A stretch of 64,000 nt of DNA from Vigna angularis (Eukaryota; Streptophyta; Magnoliopsida; Fabales; Fabaceae), in the NCBI RefSeq assembly GCF_016808095.1, contig NC_068976.1, forward strand, positions 9,829,001 to 9,893,000. The letters run 5' to 3'. Below, one piece after another: positions 42,840 to 53,789 of the stretch. Each line of letters opens with the position of its first letter. The stretch's first letter is position 1. The position numbers were made by a program, and so were the translations under genes. Under the pieces are notes generated by a model. That model saw only the letters and a list, made by a program, of their open reading frames with translations. It was not told the DNA's origin and searched no databases.

Positions 42840-44340
42840 TAATCTTTGACCTGATAACTTCCTTGTACTTGGCCAACCACTAATTGTGAGTCGATCTTGC
42901 ATTTAAGCCTTTGTGCTCCTAAGTCCTTGGCTAAGGTCAGCTTGGCTACTAAGGATTCATACTCAAGTTAGTTGTTTAACACCTTGGACTTGAAAATAAT
43001 AAGGTTTCAAGCACAACTCGTTTGACCTTTCCAAAACTATGCCTACTCCTCCTCCCACTTTTTTCAAGGACTTGTCCACCTACAAGCTCCAATTTTGATT
43101 GATCTATTCAGTCTAAGATCCCTACATTTTGGATGCGAAGTAAGTAAGATGTTTGCCTTTGATAGCTCATTGTAGTTCAAATTTGAGACTAAATTCTAAC
43201 AGCTCCATAGTCTAGGCGATCATTCTTTTCTACTAGATTGGATTTTTTAGTATGATTCCTTTGGGGTGATCGATTCACATGATTAGTAACGCTAGAGTTT
43301 TAAGATCTTATAACATTCAACTGATGAAATATTTTGGCCTCTACTTGGAGTTTTCTTGCTTAAGTGTTGCGTTAATGGTCTCGTTTGACACTGATAGATA
43401 CAACTCTGCCTCTTTGCTAGACATCGGTCGGGACATTGTGGGTGGGATGCTAAGGACTACTTTGACTTCATCAAATTCAATAGTGAACCGTTTGTCCTAT
43501 TTCATCGTTGTTTTCTTCTTCATGATACTCAAAATCAACTTTATCTTTTCAGCCAACTGAAGTAGAAATCTAGAGAGCGAGGTTAGCCGACCTACTAACC
43601 TTTGAACCTCCTTTAGATTACCCCACTTCTCATGTTGAGGATTGTTGCAGACTTGTTTGGATTGACCTCTATGCCTTGACCAATCAACATGAATCCGAGA
43701 AACTTCCCTACTCCCAGACCAAACATGCACTTAGTGTATGTTGTACATTCAATCTGTATGAAATATTTTGTTAGATCCTTTGTGTGATCATCGATTGTCT
43801 GGGATTTAACTACTATATCATCGATGTAGACCTCCATGCTTCTTCCTATCTAATCTTGACAGATGTTATCCATTAAGAGCTTATGTGTTAATTTGTATTC
43901 TTCGGGCCGTACGACATTACTTCATAACAATAGTTAGTCTGCTCAGTTATGAACATGGTCTTCTCTTTATCTGGGTGGTACATGCAGATTAGGTTATACC
44001 CTGAATAGGCGTTCAGAAAACTTAACATTTGGTGGCTCGACGTACCACCATTTACTAGTCAATCGATGTTAGGAAAAATGTATACATCTTAGGGGTATGC
44101 TTTTATTTAAGTCAGTGAAGTCGGTGCACATTCATCATTGATCTCTCGACTTCTCCACGAGGACCACATTGGAGAGCCAAGTTGTATACTTGACTTCCCG
44201 GACAAATCCTGCTTCGTGCAACCTTTTGACTTCTGCCTTAGTCACTTTTTGCCTCTCTTTTCCCAACTTGCGTTTCATTTGCGCTACTGGTCGGGCCTCC
44301 TATGTCCAACTTATGAGACATAACTTTGATGTATTATAGG
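42840..44340 (-). pseudogene. Ty3/gypsy reverse transcriptase and RNase H remnant
   Basis: The minus strand reads AEVKRLHEAGFVREVKY, HQMLSFLNAYSGYNLICMY, EKTMFITEQTNYCYEVMSYG, then the catalytic VYIDDIVVKS at about 43805-43834, FGLGVGKFLGFMLIGQGIEV and KEVQRLVGRLTSLSRFL. Towards 42900 an archaeal-type RNase H signature appears (GGGVGIVLER), the extra RNase H typical of the Tat lineage. Stops and frameshifts are frequent. Together with the integrase to the left and the gag to the right, this defines a minus-strand Tat-type element. Confidence 0.82.
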
Positions 44341-44399
44341 CATATCGGTTAATGCTAAGCAAACACGTCTTTGTTTTTTAAGAGCAAAACTGATATCAT

Positions 44400-45489
44400 T
44401 TGCTCCTATTCCTTATTCAAATCAGTACTCAGCTTAGTGACTTGATCACCCAATAAACCTATCTTTAAACTTTTGGTCTCTGATTGTGGATCCATCCTAT
44501 AAGTGATATTTGTTCTGAGGTCTAGATCAACCACTGCCACATTTAGATAAGTTGTGTAACATTCCTGAGCTGTCTTCTGATATGCATGCACCATGGAAAT
44601 TCGATCCTTTATGGAATGGAAACTTCGTGGCTAAGTGTGGCATGGAAACTATAGCCTCGAATACATTTAAGCATTGTTGGCTCAACAACACATTATAGGA
44701 TGTATTAGCCTTCATAAGCAACTACCCCACTAGTACCTCTAGGCTGCTAATTCCCGAACCTATCCAAGTCCTTAAGTCTAGGTAACTGTGGGTGTCAACC
44801 CGTTCTCCAGAAAATTCTATTATTTTTGTTGTTGTAAGGCATAATAAGATATTTGGAGATATCTATCTTCTTGGAAGGTTTTTCACTTGAGTTTCCTTGA
44901 TTAACCAATACTTTACTGACTCCCTACTCAACAAGCTTGATTAAGATGACCATCTGCTTGTCTTAATCAGGGTTTGGAGCCTGGATGTCTTCATCTATAA
45001 TTATGATGGAAGACATGCTTTTAATCCTCCTCTCGACAACATTCACCGTCTTAAACACCCAAATGTGTCTCTTTCGTGCTGAGCTAGGGAACCGTCTCCT
45101 ATAAATCCTCTTGATATGATGTTTATGTGGCTCTTGAGAGGGCAATATCCACTTTTGCTTCGACTTTGGCTTCCTTGCCTAGATAACTCCTTTTTTCTTC
45201 TAGTCCCTTGGCCTATTGTTCTAGGACTAGGCATCGGACTTTATCGGCAAGGTGGACTCTTATTCAAGCGACCCTTCTTCACAAACTACCTTAGGTGACT
45301 GAATCTAATGAACTCTTCAATTTTATCCCTTAGTGCTAAGCACTCTTCTACAATATGACCCAGGTTTCGATGATAAAGGTAGTGTTTGTTGTCTTGGGAG
45401 CGGTCAACTTCTTCCTTTGAGGGGGCAAAAATTTGGCATTGATGCCCCTTCCAAGATTTTGGCTTGTGACACCTGTTAAGTGTTACCAA
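44400..45489 (-). pseudogene. Ty3/gypsy gag zinc knuckle and protease region, decayed
   Basis: The frame at 45286-45489 contains YLYHRNLGHIVEECLALRDK and IEEFIRFSHLR, the degenerate zinc-knuckle block (C/Y-x2-H-x4-GH-x4-C-x2-LxxxIE) of Tat-type gag. The protease region follows leftwards (SSIIIIDEDIQAPNPD and SYNVLLSQQCLNVFEAIVS, the second resembling the SYN-x-x-LG-R segment after the active site). The N-terminal part of gag is missing because another element begins at about 45474. Confidence 0.6.
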
Positions 45490-46340
45490 TGAGGAACATT
45501 GGTATCTTGAAGCTACTATGAAGTTTTTATGATGTTAAAAGCTAAAGAATTGAAGACTCTTGGTACATTTATGTTAAAAGAATTTTGTAGAAACAATTGT
45601 ATAGGATTAATTGTAGTGATGTAAAAATACTTAGAAGTTTTTGTATTTAGTGAATCTTTGCGCAGATAATCGATTATCTCAGGTGATAATCAATTATTAC
45701 ACAAATAATCGATTATCATTGTTTGATTTAATATTGTCCAAGTTGCGCAAATAATCGATTGTCTCTTAGAATAATCGACTATTACTTTTGTGAAAACTCA
45801 TAACGATCACAAATTATCGATTATCACTTATGATAGATTAACACTAGCAGTTGGAATTTTTTTTTTCAGTTTCTAACCTCTGAGCTGTATACACATTTTC
45901 TTAAACCTCTTAGAGGTTAATTAAGCCATTTGAGAATATAGAAAAAAGTTATGAGGAAGTTCTCAACTGTTAGTGTGCTCAAATAAAGTCTTGTGAATAG
46001 GAGAAGCTTGCGCTTAGTATGTCTAACGTCGAAGTGGTTCTCTTCAAGTTGATTGAGCTGAATTTCTTCCATTGTTTATTTGTTCTTTGTCTTTAATCTT
46101 TATATAATCTGATTGTAATCTGAAAACGATATTTTAGTGAAAAAGGTTAATCATTGTTTATAGTGATTAACGATTGGACGTAAACTCTTTTGATTCGAAC
46201 CAAGATAAAATACTTTGTGTGATTTTTCTATCTTTGCACTTTTAGTTTATCAACTGTTTGATAAAAGTTCTAAAAAAAAATCACAATTTTTTAAAAGAAC
46301 AAATTCACCCATGCCTTCTTGGTTATTGACTTTATCACGC
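45474..46340 (+). repeat. Ty1/copia LTR (probably solo or truncated) with ATCGATTAT motif array
   Basis: The block begins near TGTTAAGTGTTACC and ends in a caaattcacccatgccttct segment like the attcaccccccctct ends of legume SIRE-type copia LTRs. Six variants of AATCGATTAT occur at 45666-45840. It abuts the broken gag of the Tat element, so it probably marks another insertion or a recombination scar. Borders are approximate. Confidence 0.45.
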
Positions 46341-46965
46341 TCTTTAAACATTTCTCTACGCGATACCGATTTCTACGCTAAGATGTTCCGATGCTTAAGT
46401 AAACTCAAATTCAAACAGTTAAGTAATATATGTGGGATAAAAGTTCCAAGAACCATATATTTGACCTATACTTATGGTTTTCTATACTTTTAATCAGGAT
46501 CGGTCTAATCATAATTCAATTTCTTTTATGCTAAGTTAAATTTATATTCTAATTGAAATCTCTAATTATTAAAGTGTTAGTTCTTAAAACATATAGAGAA
46601 CTCTTTATTTTTGTAGGAGTGAACGCATATGAATCAAATTAAATGACAAAAACGAATGGCTTCAGGAATCTATTTTTCTCGTTAATCACTGTTTAAAGGG
46701 AAAAACCAATGTATTATAGATACTTTTAATATTTTATTTCTTGTATTATATTTTAAATATTCAGTGTATTAATAACTTAAAGAGATGGAACATTATAAAA
46801 AGTATAACTGGTTGCATATTCATTGGCTGTGGGATTCTCTTTGACTCAGTCAACCCGCTCATTCATTCATACACATGTAAATTGTAATTCCATTTCAATG
46901 GTTGTCATATTTTTTTTTTCTGTTTCCTTCTTCTAACATTCTCATTTAGTTGATGACGTTATTTG

Positions 46966-47011
<46 letters not shown>

Positions 47012-48394
47012 TATATTATATTATATTATAGGTAAAAAAACTAAAATCAAAAGATGAAGAGGTTGCTTTCTTCTTTACAAAAACTAAAAGAGTAAAATAT
47101 GTGTTCGTCAATTAATTTAAAAAGTCTATAATATGATTTTTTTATAAAGATCATTTGATTTTATGGCTTGTTCATTGAGATTTTGTTTGGTTTTTCTCTA
47201 AAACATTTTGTAATATAGATATATATAGTAGTAATCCTATACATATTCGAAGTGACAAAAATGTATGTACCTTTTTGAACTTCAAAATAGTATGACAAAT
47301 AAATAAAATAAAAGGGGTACTATGTGTACTAGAAAAGAGACCTGTATTTAGTTGATATGTCACTTTTATTTTTATAATTTGATAAAAGTGATTAATTATT
47401 CTAAATTGAAAATCCAAATTAACTCCCAAAGTCCCCACCCACACCCATGTGTATAATATATATATATGAAAAAAAAGTAAATGTAGATGGTATTTAATTG
47501 GAGAGAAAACATAGACACGTGATCAATCAATTTCCTAACCTTTTGAGATGCGGTGATCCATGGAAATTGGGAACAAGCAGACAACATGTGCTTATCAAAA
47601 TCCCAGGTCCTCTTTCTGTTTTCCTTAACCAAACAAACCTTGAAACCTTTGTGTTGAATTGGCCTTTCCACATTTTGGGAACACGTGCAATTCTAGCCAA
47701 TGTTGTTCACACATGAGTATGTTTTGACACCTCTTGAACAGATTGACAACTTACTTTTAAAAGTGATATATAAAGTGATCACTAAAAAAACTTAATTTTT
47801 TATTTGTATGAAAAAAAGTGATAGAAAGATAAATAGTGTGGATATAGTGTGTAAAAAATTGTCAAGTGTCAAAATAATACTATCAAAAATCAAGGTTTTT
47901 TTTTTCTCTCTTTCTTTTTTTTCCCTCCTCCATCGTCAATATTAAATTATAGCATAGTAGAATCCACTCAAAGCCTCACATGTATTAAAAAAAATGGAAG
48001 GTATGAATTAATGTTAAAATATTAAAATCCCACTTTCCAAGGACGTGTAGAGATCACAGAGAGGGAGAAAATTTTAAGAAAGGGAAGTATATATAATTCT
48101 TCATGAAAATGCATAAATGTTATTAGAAATCAATACCCATATGTTACATAAGCACCCCAATAAACTCATATATTCTTCTACTCATGCACCCCACACCATC
48201 GACCATCTTATGAACAAAAAGAAAAAAAAAACTCAAAAAAGAAAAAAGAGGAAAAACCCAACAAGAGTTCACAAACTCTAGGTAGCTATATATATAAGAA
48301 CTCATGAAGACGAGGAAGTAGACCAATAGAAAGTGAAATTATAAACAAAAATAGAGAAGAAAAAAAGTGTGCGACGTGAAGAAACAATGAAGAC
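46341..48394. other. Intergenic DNA downstream of the FPF1-like gene
   Basis: It contains a (TA)n tract at 46969-47002. A locally complex, less AT-rich block at 47490-47715 has two CACGTG cores and frames open on both strands but no recognisable protein. The 3' UTR of the FPF1-like gene should occupy roughly the last 300 bases before 48394. Confidence 0.45.
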
Positions 48395-48742
48395 TCACTT
48401 ATCACGAACATGGAAGACATTGGGGTTCTTGATGACTATATCATACATGTTGATGGAGTTGAACTTGGAGAAGTCTTTTGGGAGGGAAATTAGGTCAATT
48501 GAGGAGTGTTTGTGGAATTGGTAGAGGTCAGGATCTCCATCATAGTACCTCTCCCAACCTAATCCAGTTAAAATTTGTTCAAGAAAAGCATAGGAAGAAA
48601 CCACTTCTCCACTTGGCAAGTGCACCAAAACCTTTCTCTTTGAGCTACTTCCCTTCCCTTGTCTTCCATCTGACCCTTCAGCTTGAGGGTTTTCCACCAA
48701 CCGATACACACCATTATTCTTGAACATCCACACCCCAGACAT
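48395..48742 (-). CDS. FPF1: Flowering-promoting factor 1-like protein, 115 aa, intronless
   Basis: The frame starts [20 protein letters not shown] and ends [10 protein letters not shown]. Between lie [60 protein letters not shown] and VIKN. These blocks cover the whole FPF1 family, small single-domain plant proteins of about 110 aa with no catalytic motif or signal peptide. Family members promote flowering and alter gibberellin response and growth when expressed in apices and roots; the biochemical role is unknown. Slight extra length comes from the variable Gly/Ser-rich stretch [14 protein letters not shown]. The start fits because the MSGVWxFKNGVxRL opening is invariant. The leader holds CAA/CAT-type repeats. 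The gene looks intact. Confidence 0.95.
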   Translation of the reverse strand: MSGVWMFKNNGVYRLVENPQAEGSDGRQGKGSSSKRKVLVHLPSGEVVSSYAFLEQILTGLGWERYYDGDPDLYQFHKHSSIDLISLPKDFSKFNSINMYDIVIKNPNVFHVRDK

Positions 48743-48932
48743 TTTTTTTCTTCCTAACTTTGCTTTTTCTGGTATGTGAACAAGGGCTGTTCACTTCTGA
48801 GCAAAAGGGTATTTGAGAAAGAAAGAAAAAAGAGATTTTTAGGTTTAGAAGGGATTTTGGGTTTCGGTTGTTGTTGGTGATGATGATGATGATATTGTTG
48901 TTGTTGAGGAATGAATGCAAAGGGTGGCAGGG

Positions 48933-48941
48933 TATATATAT
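48933..48941 (-). promoter_or_regulatory. Probable TATA box of the FPF1-like gene
   Basis: TATATATAT lies about 190 bases upstream of the start codon. A transcript starting some 30 bases downstream would have a 160-base leader containing the (CAA)n/(ATC)n stretch at 48879-48905. Position-based inference. Confidence 0.45.
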
Positions 48942-48959
48942 GTGTGAAAAGAGGATGAG

Positions 48960-51900
48960 GCTAAATAAAACAAGAGGAAAATACTCTTGGAAGTGGAAGA
49001 GTTAAATGTATGGGCATGTTCAACTTTGGCATATAGAATCTAGATATGTGGGGCCTCAATGTTTCAATAATAAAATATGATTGCATATGGGTGACCCTAG
49101 AGCACGAGAACTAGTCGTGGGGTTTTTGGGAGAATCTCTTTGGTATAGTTTGATGCATGGTTTTTGTGTAGCATTTTAAAGTTAACCTTTTTAGTTAGAG
49201 TAATTATTATGACATTCCAAGTTATAGTTCTATTTTAGAATGAAGCATTGAGTTGATTTGATTTGGTTCATGTGTGTGTGGAGAAGAAATAGAAAGTGAA
49301 GGATAGAAAGAACTAATTATCTTTTTCTTTCATTTTTCATGCTCATTTAAATAATGGAAGAAACTTGTATGAATTGAGAAATTTTTCACATTTTTTCATT
49401 GTTAAACATTTTAAAAAATAATAAAAACAAAGTATTTTCTTTTTGTATATAAATAAAGAGAAAGGAAACAAATAAAGAAAAAAGAAATTAACATTATTCT
49501 CAGTTATTTGTTATAAAACAAAAACCATTTCTCTAAAGTTAACACAAAAATAATTTTTTATCTCTAATGAAGAATTTTCTTTTATCTATGAAGCAAAGAA
49601 TCTAGGAGTGACAGCTAATAGTGAGCTATGCCTCTTCTCTTTATTATTCTCTCAAAAGGTTGAGTTTCCTTTCCTAACATTCCCTATCCAGATTCTTCAT
49701 CCAAACCATTTTTTAACTTTGCAAAATTTTCCACGCATTCTTAATTTTTTCCCTGTTTATCTTTGTAGCACTACAAAAGCCAAAAGCCACTCATGAGTAT
49801 ATAATAATAATGTCAAAAAATAGTTAATTTATTTGTTTATACTCATATTCCCATTTATATATCTTTAAGGGAATATATGTATTAAATTTGGTTTTGGCAT
49901 TGATAAAATTCATTACATCCTAAAAAAAAATTCTAATTTTGTGACAGAACAAATTGCCTCTATTTAAATTTAAATATCATAGAAAGATTAAACTAATTTA
50001 TTGATTTAAAAGTTTAGGTTTGTCAAATAAAATATTACTAAAAACAACTTTTCCCTTATTTTAAAATTCTGAACACAATATCTCATGTCTCACTATTTTC
50101 TTTTTATAAATATTCATATGTGTAGATGGTGAGAAGAAGTGAAAATAGAAGAGTGAAAATCACGTACATTGAAGAGGATAAAGATGATTTCTTTTCAAAC
50201 TTTTTTCATGCACCTTCATAGATTTTCTTTTGTTTTCTTTGAAAGCTTGATATTACAAAAGTATATATTTTGTCTTGGGGTGGTCCATGATTGGTTTGCA
50301 GTTATAATTGATGATTGCATTATCCATTAGGGTTTGTTCTAACCTCATGATAGAAGGTGCATGGCCTCTGATTTTAGGTCACTTCAGAAATGATTGGCCT
50401 TTGGAAGGACCACAAGGGTCTCCCACATATCATTATCATTGTCGCATAATTATACCCCTATTATGTTACAAGAGGCAACACAATTCTTCCTTGTTGCTTA
50501 AATTTGCTGAGTTGCCCATATGGCATCACATGGCCCCTGTAGGGTTCATGGTCCTCCACAAATCAAACCTTCAAAAATTCAAAATCTTAAGCACCCATGT
50601 TGTCAAATTGCTGATTAATACACACCACTACCAAAAACATTGCAATAGGGTTTTTTTCATTGCTACAGTAGTGTGAAAAGAAACTGTGTCTGTGCTTTTG
50701 CTATTGGTGTGAAAAGGAAAACTATTGGATGGGATTATTATTATTATTATTTTTTTATTTTTGTATAGTGTGAAAAGAAAAACAGTTGCCATGTTGGATG
50801 AATATCCGATTTAGTCTTTATTTTCTGAAAGTGCTATAAGATTTTTAAAAAGTTATTCATAAGGGTAATTCATTGCACATGTAATGAAGAAAAGACAAAT
50901 CAATATACAATATGAAACGAACATTTTATTTTGTTTTTCTTGCAACTGTTTAAACGTTTTTAGGATAGCAACCGTTTGAACAAAAGACACAAAATGGAAA
51001 TGAAAAACCTTTCACTCTCAGCCTCTCTCAATCTATGCTTCCTAATTAAATAACTATAAGAAAATCATTAATTATCTACAACAAAATCCATCAATAATAA
51101 TAAAAATTTATTACTAATGATAAAATTTTGTCAATAAAACATCCATCGATAAATTTTACTAAACAAAAAAAAGTTCATCAATACACCTTGGTAATTGACA
51201 GCCTAAGTCTTTGTTATAGTTTGATGCATGGTTTTTGTGTAGAATTTTAAAATTAATCTTTTTAGTTAGTTATTAGAGTAATTATTATGACATTCCAAGT
51301 TATAGTTGTGTTTTAGAATGAAGCATTTGGTGAAGTGATTGAGTTGATTTGATTTGGTTCATGTGTGCGTGTGGAAGAATAGAAAGTGAATGATAGAAAG
51401 ATTTGGGAGGACGAAGATCACGAGAGTCCACGTGAACATGGTGGGGTTGATGTTACATGAAAGTGGCTGTGATGTTGGCTACTCATCATTGGGAATAACT
51501 GGACACCCTTAAAAGACATCAGTTTTAACCACCTTTTATGTGTATACTCAAATATGTCGGAGGTTTTTCCTCATTCTCAACACCATAATTATTACCCAAT
51601 CATAAACAAATTAATTATTTGTAAGTTAATTTGAAGACAATATCTTAATATGATATTATAATTTTTCAAAATCCATCTTAAATATATGTTGTTTGTTAGA
51701 TTTTATTTTGTTTGAAAGAAAGTATATTGTACTTTCTCTTCATATAAATTTAGTGTAATGCATGAATTTATAAAAATAGTATCATATTTATGTTTTTTTA
51801 TACTAATTTTTGCACAATATTAATATTTTTTATCAGCAAAATGTTTTTTTAATAAGATGTTTAATGAGCATTGCAAAAGTATTTACAATTTACTATTGAT

Positions 51901-52228
51901 AAGATTCTGACGTGTACCTTGTATGATATGACTGAATAGATTATGAGGATAAATATGTGTGTTAGGTCACATTACATATATACATATACCAGAAGTTGCT
52001 ATATTCTCTGGGTATCAATTTGAAAAAAATGAAGAGAGCATGGATCTTTTCTTTCTTTTTTTCTTTCTTATCATAAAGTCTTCACTTTGTAAATTATATA
52101 AAAAGTAGACGTACGGTTGTGAACTGTTGAGTAGAAGCTGTTATCTCCTAAACTTTGTGTAAAGCCGATTTCATATCTTAACAATGTATCTTTTTATATG
52201 TACCAATGCGTGTATATATACGTATATA
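48960..52228. other. Upstream region of the FPF1-like gene with a duplicated block
   Basis: Two related copies of about 170-185 bp lie at 49143-49310 and 51214-51400 (shared tagtttgatgcatggttttt, attattatgacattccaag and gattttgatttggttcatgt-like segments). 50280-50680 is of higher complexity without protein similarity. The rest is AT-rich. No gene is recognised. Confidence 0.55.
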
Positions 52229-52229
52229 A

Positions 52230-52314
<85 letters not shown>
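52229..52314. repeat. (AAT)n microsatellite
   Basis: About 28 consecutive AAT/ATA units. Confidence 0.97.
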
Positions 52315-52537
52315 GTAATAGCAACTTCTTATTAACCCTTCACACACACATAACTAATAATTACAGTGACACTATACACAGAAAGATTAATTAAAGTAGA
52401 TAGATTCTATAATAATTTTGTTTTTAAACATTTAAAAATGGTCATTTTTATTTTATGATTTACACTTAATTTGGTACAGATGAAAAAAATGGAGAAAAAT
52501 TTTGGTCAATACGAAAATATATTTCATAAATGAAACT

Positions 52538-52541
<4 letters not shown>

Positions 52542-52602
<61 letters not shown>
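52542..52602. repeat. (AT)n microsatellite
   Basis: About 30 consecutive AT units. Confidence 0.97.
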
Positions 52603-52607
<5 letters not shown>

Positions 52608-52827
52608 CTTACTAAATTATAGACACCTTAATAATTTAAACAAGAACAAAGTAGGTGGTTCCATTTGAACAAAGGAAAAACGTTTCTCTCTTGGCCTCTC
52701 TCAATCGATACTTCCTAATTAAATAACGAGGCATGGTTAATAAAATAACAAATATAATTCTCTTTCATTAATGGTTAATTATTTTAGTGAAGTAGTTTTT
52801 AGTTGAGTAATAGGAAAAGAAAAGTAA

Positions 52828-53789
52828 AACTATAAGAAAATCATTAATTATGTATTAAAAAAATTTGTGGATAATAGCAAAAATTCAGTACTAATTCAAG
52901 TTTATCGAATGATAAAAATTTGTTAATAAAACACTTATCAATAAAATTTACTAACAACTAAAAATTCATCAATAAACATGTAAATATTTGTTAGTAATAT
53001 CAACATATTTTGATGTTGATAAAATTCGTTAATAAATATCACAATTAGGTCTTATTTTTCTTCATCTTTTATTTTTTTCTTTCATCTTTTATTCTTTTTA
53101 TTTTTTTCTTCCTCTTGTCTTCCTCCTCCTCTTCTCCTACTTGTTTTCCTCCTTCCCTTCTCTTACTCGTCCTTCTCCTTCACCGTCGTTGTTGTCGTTG
53201 CCACGTCAATCACCTTTGACTTTTTCTTCTCTTTTTCCATTTCCTCTTCCAACTCCGACCATCGTTCTTGTGACCACCATTGCTTTATCATTACACCACT
53301 GTCACACCTTTGCCACAACCACTAGCATTAGCTTCTCCTACTCCTTTTCCTCTTCCTCCTCCTCTTTTTCTTCTTCTTATATCCATCTCAACTTAATTAT
53401 TAAACAAATTTATTAGACTTGGCAGTAAGTTCGTTGCTCATTTTACTGACGAATTTTAATAGATATTTACCAATAAATTTTACACAAATTAATCAAAATT
53501 CAAAGTAAAAGTTTGATGCTATTTTACTGATGGACAAATCTATCGATAATAAGAATTATAAATTATTGAAATCATTTTTTGATAAAATATCTGTCTGTAA
53601 TACAAATTCTAACTTAATGATAAATGTTTTCGAGAGATTTTATCGACAAATTCATTTTTGATGAATATTTTGACCAGTAATTGAATTTCTTAATTTTGTC
53701 AATGAAATCTATGGATAAATTTGATTTTATTGATAAATTTAGTTTTATTGATAAAATTTCGTTTGTAATTACGAAAATTCTTGTAATAT
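52828..53789. mobile_element. Degenerate CACTA-like element
   Basis: The left end reads aACTATAAGAAAATCATTAAT and the inverse of the right end reads ATTACAAGAATTTTCGTAAT, both close to the classical plant CACTACAAGAAAA terminus. Subterminal parts are full of GATAAA(A)TTTGT(C/T)AATAAAA-type words in both orientations. The interior has a strong pyrimidine tract (53050-53390). No clear 3-bp target duplication remains, so the borders are approximate. A related fragment of the left end lies at about 51050-51190. Confidence 0.5.

Noticed and set aside
48714..48920. Possible upstream ORF overlapping the FPF1-like start
   Set aside because: It begins with TTG, not ATG, and consists of translated CAA/ATC repeats; no real uORF start was found.
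53141..53416. Ser/Pro-rich 91-codon frame
   Set aside because: It is a translated pyrimidine tract inside a CACTA-like element, with no domain.
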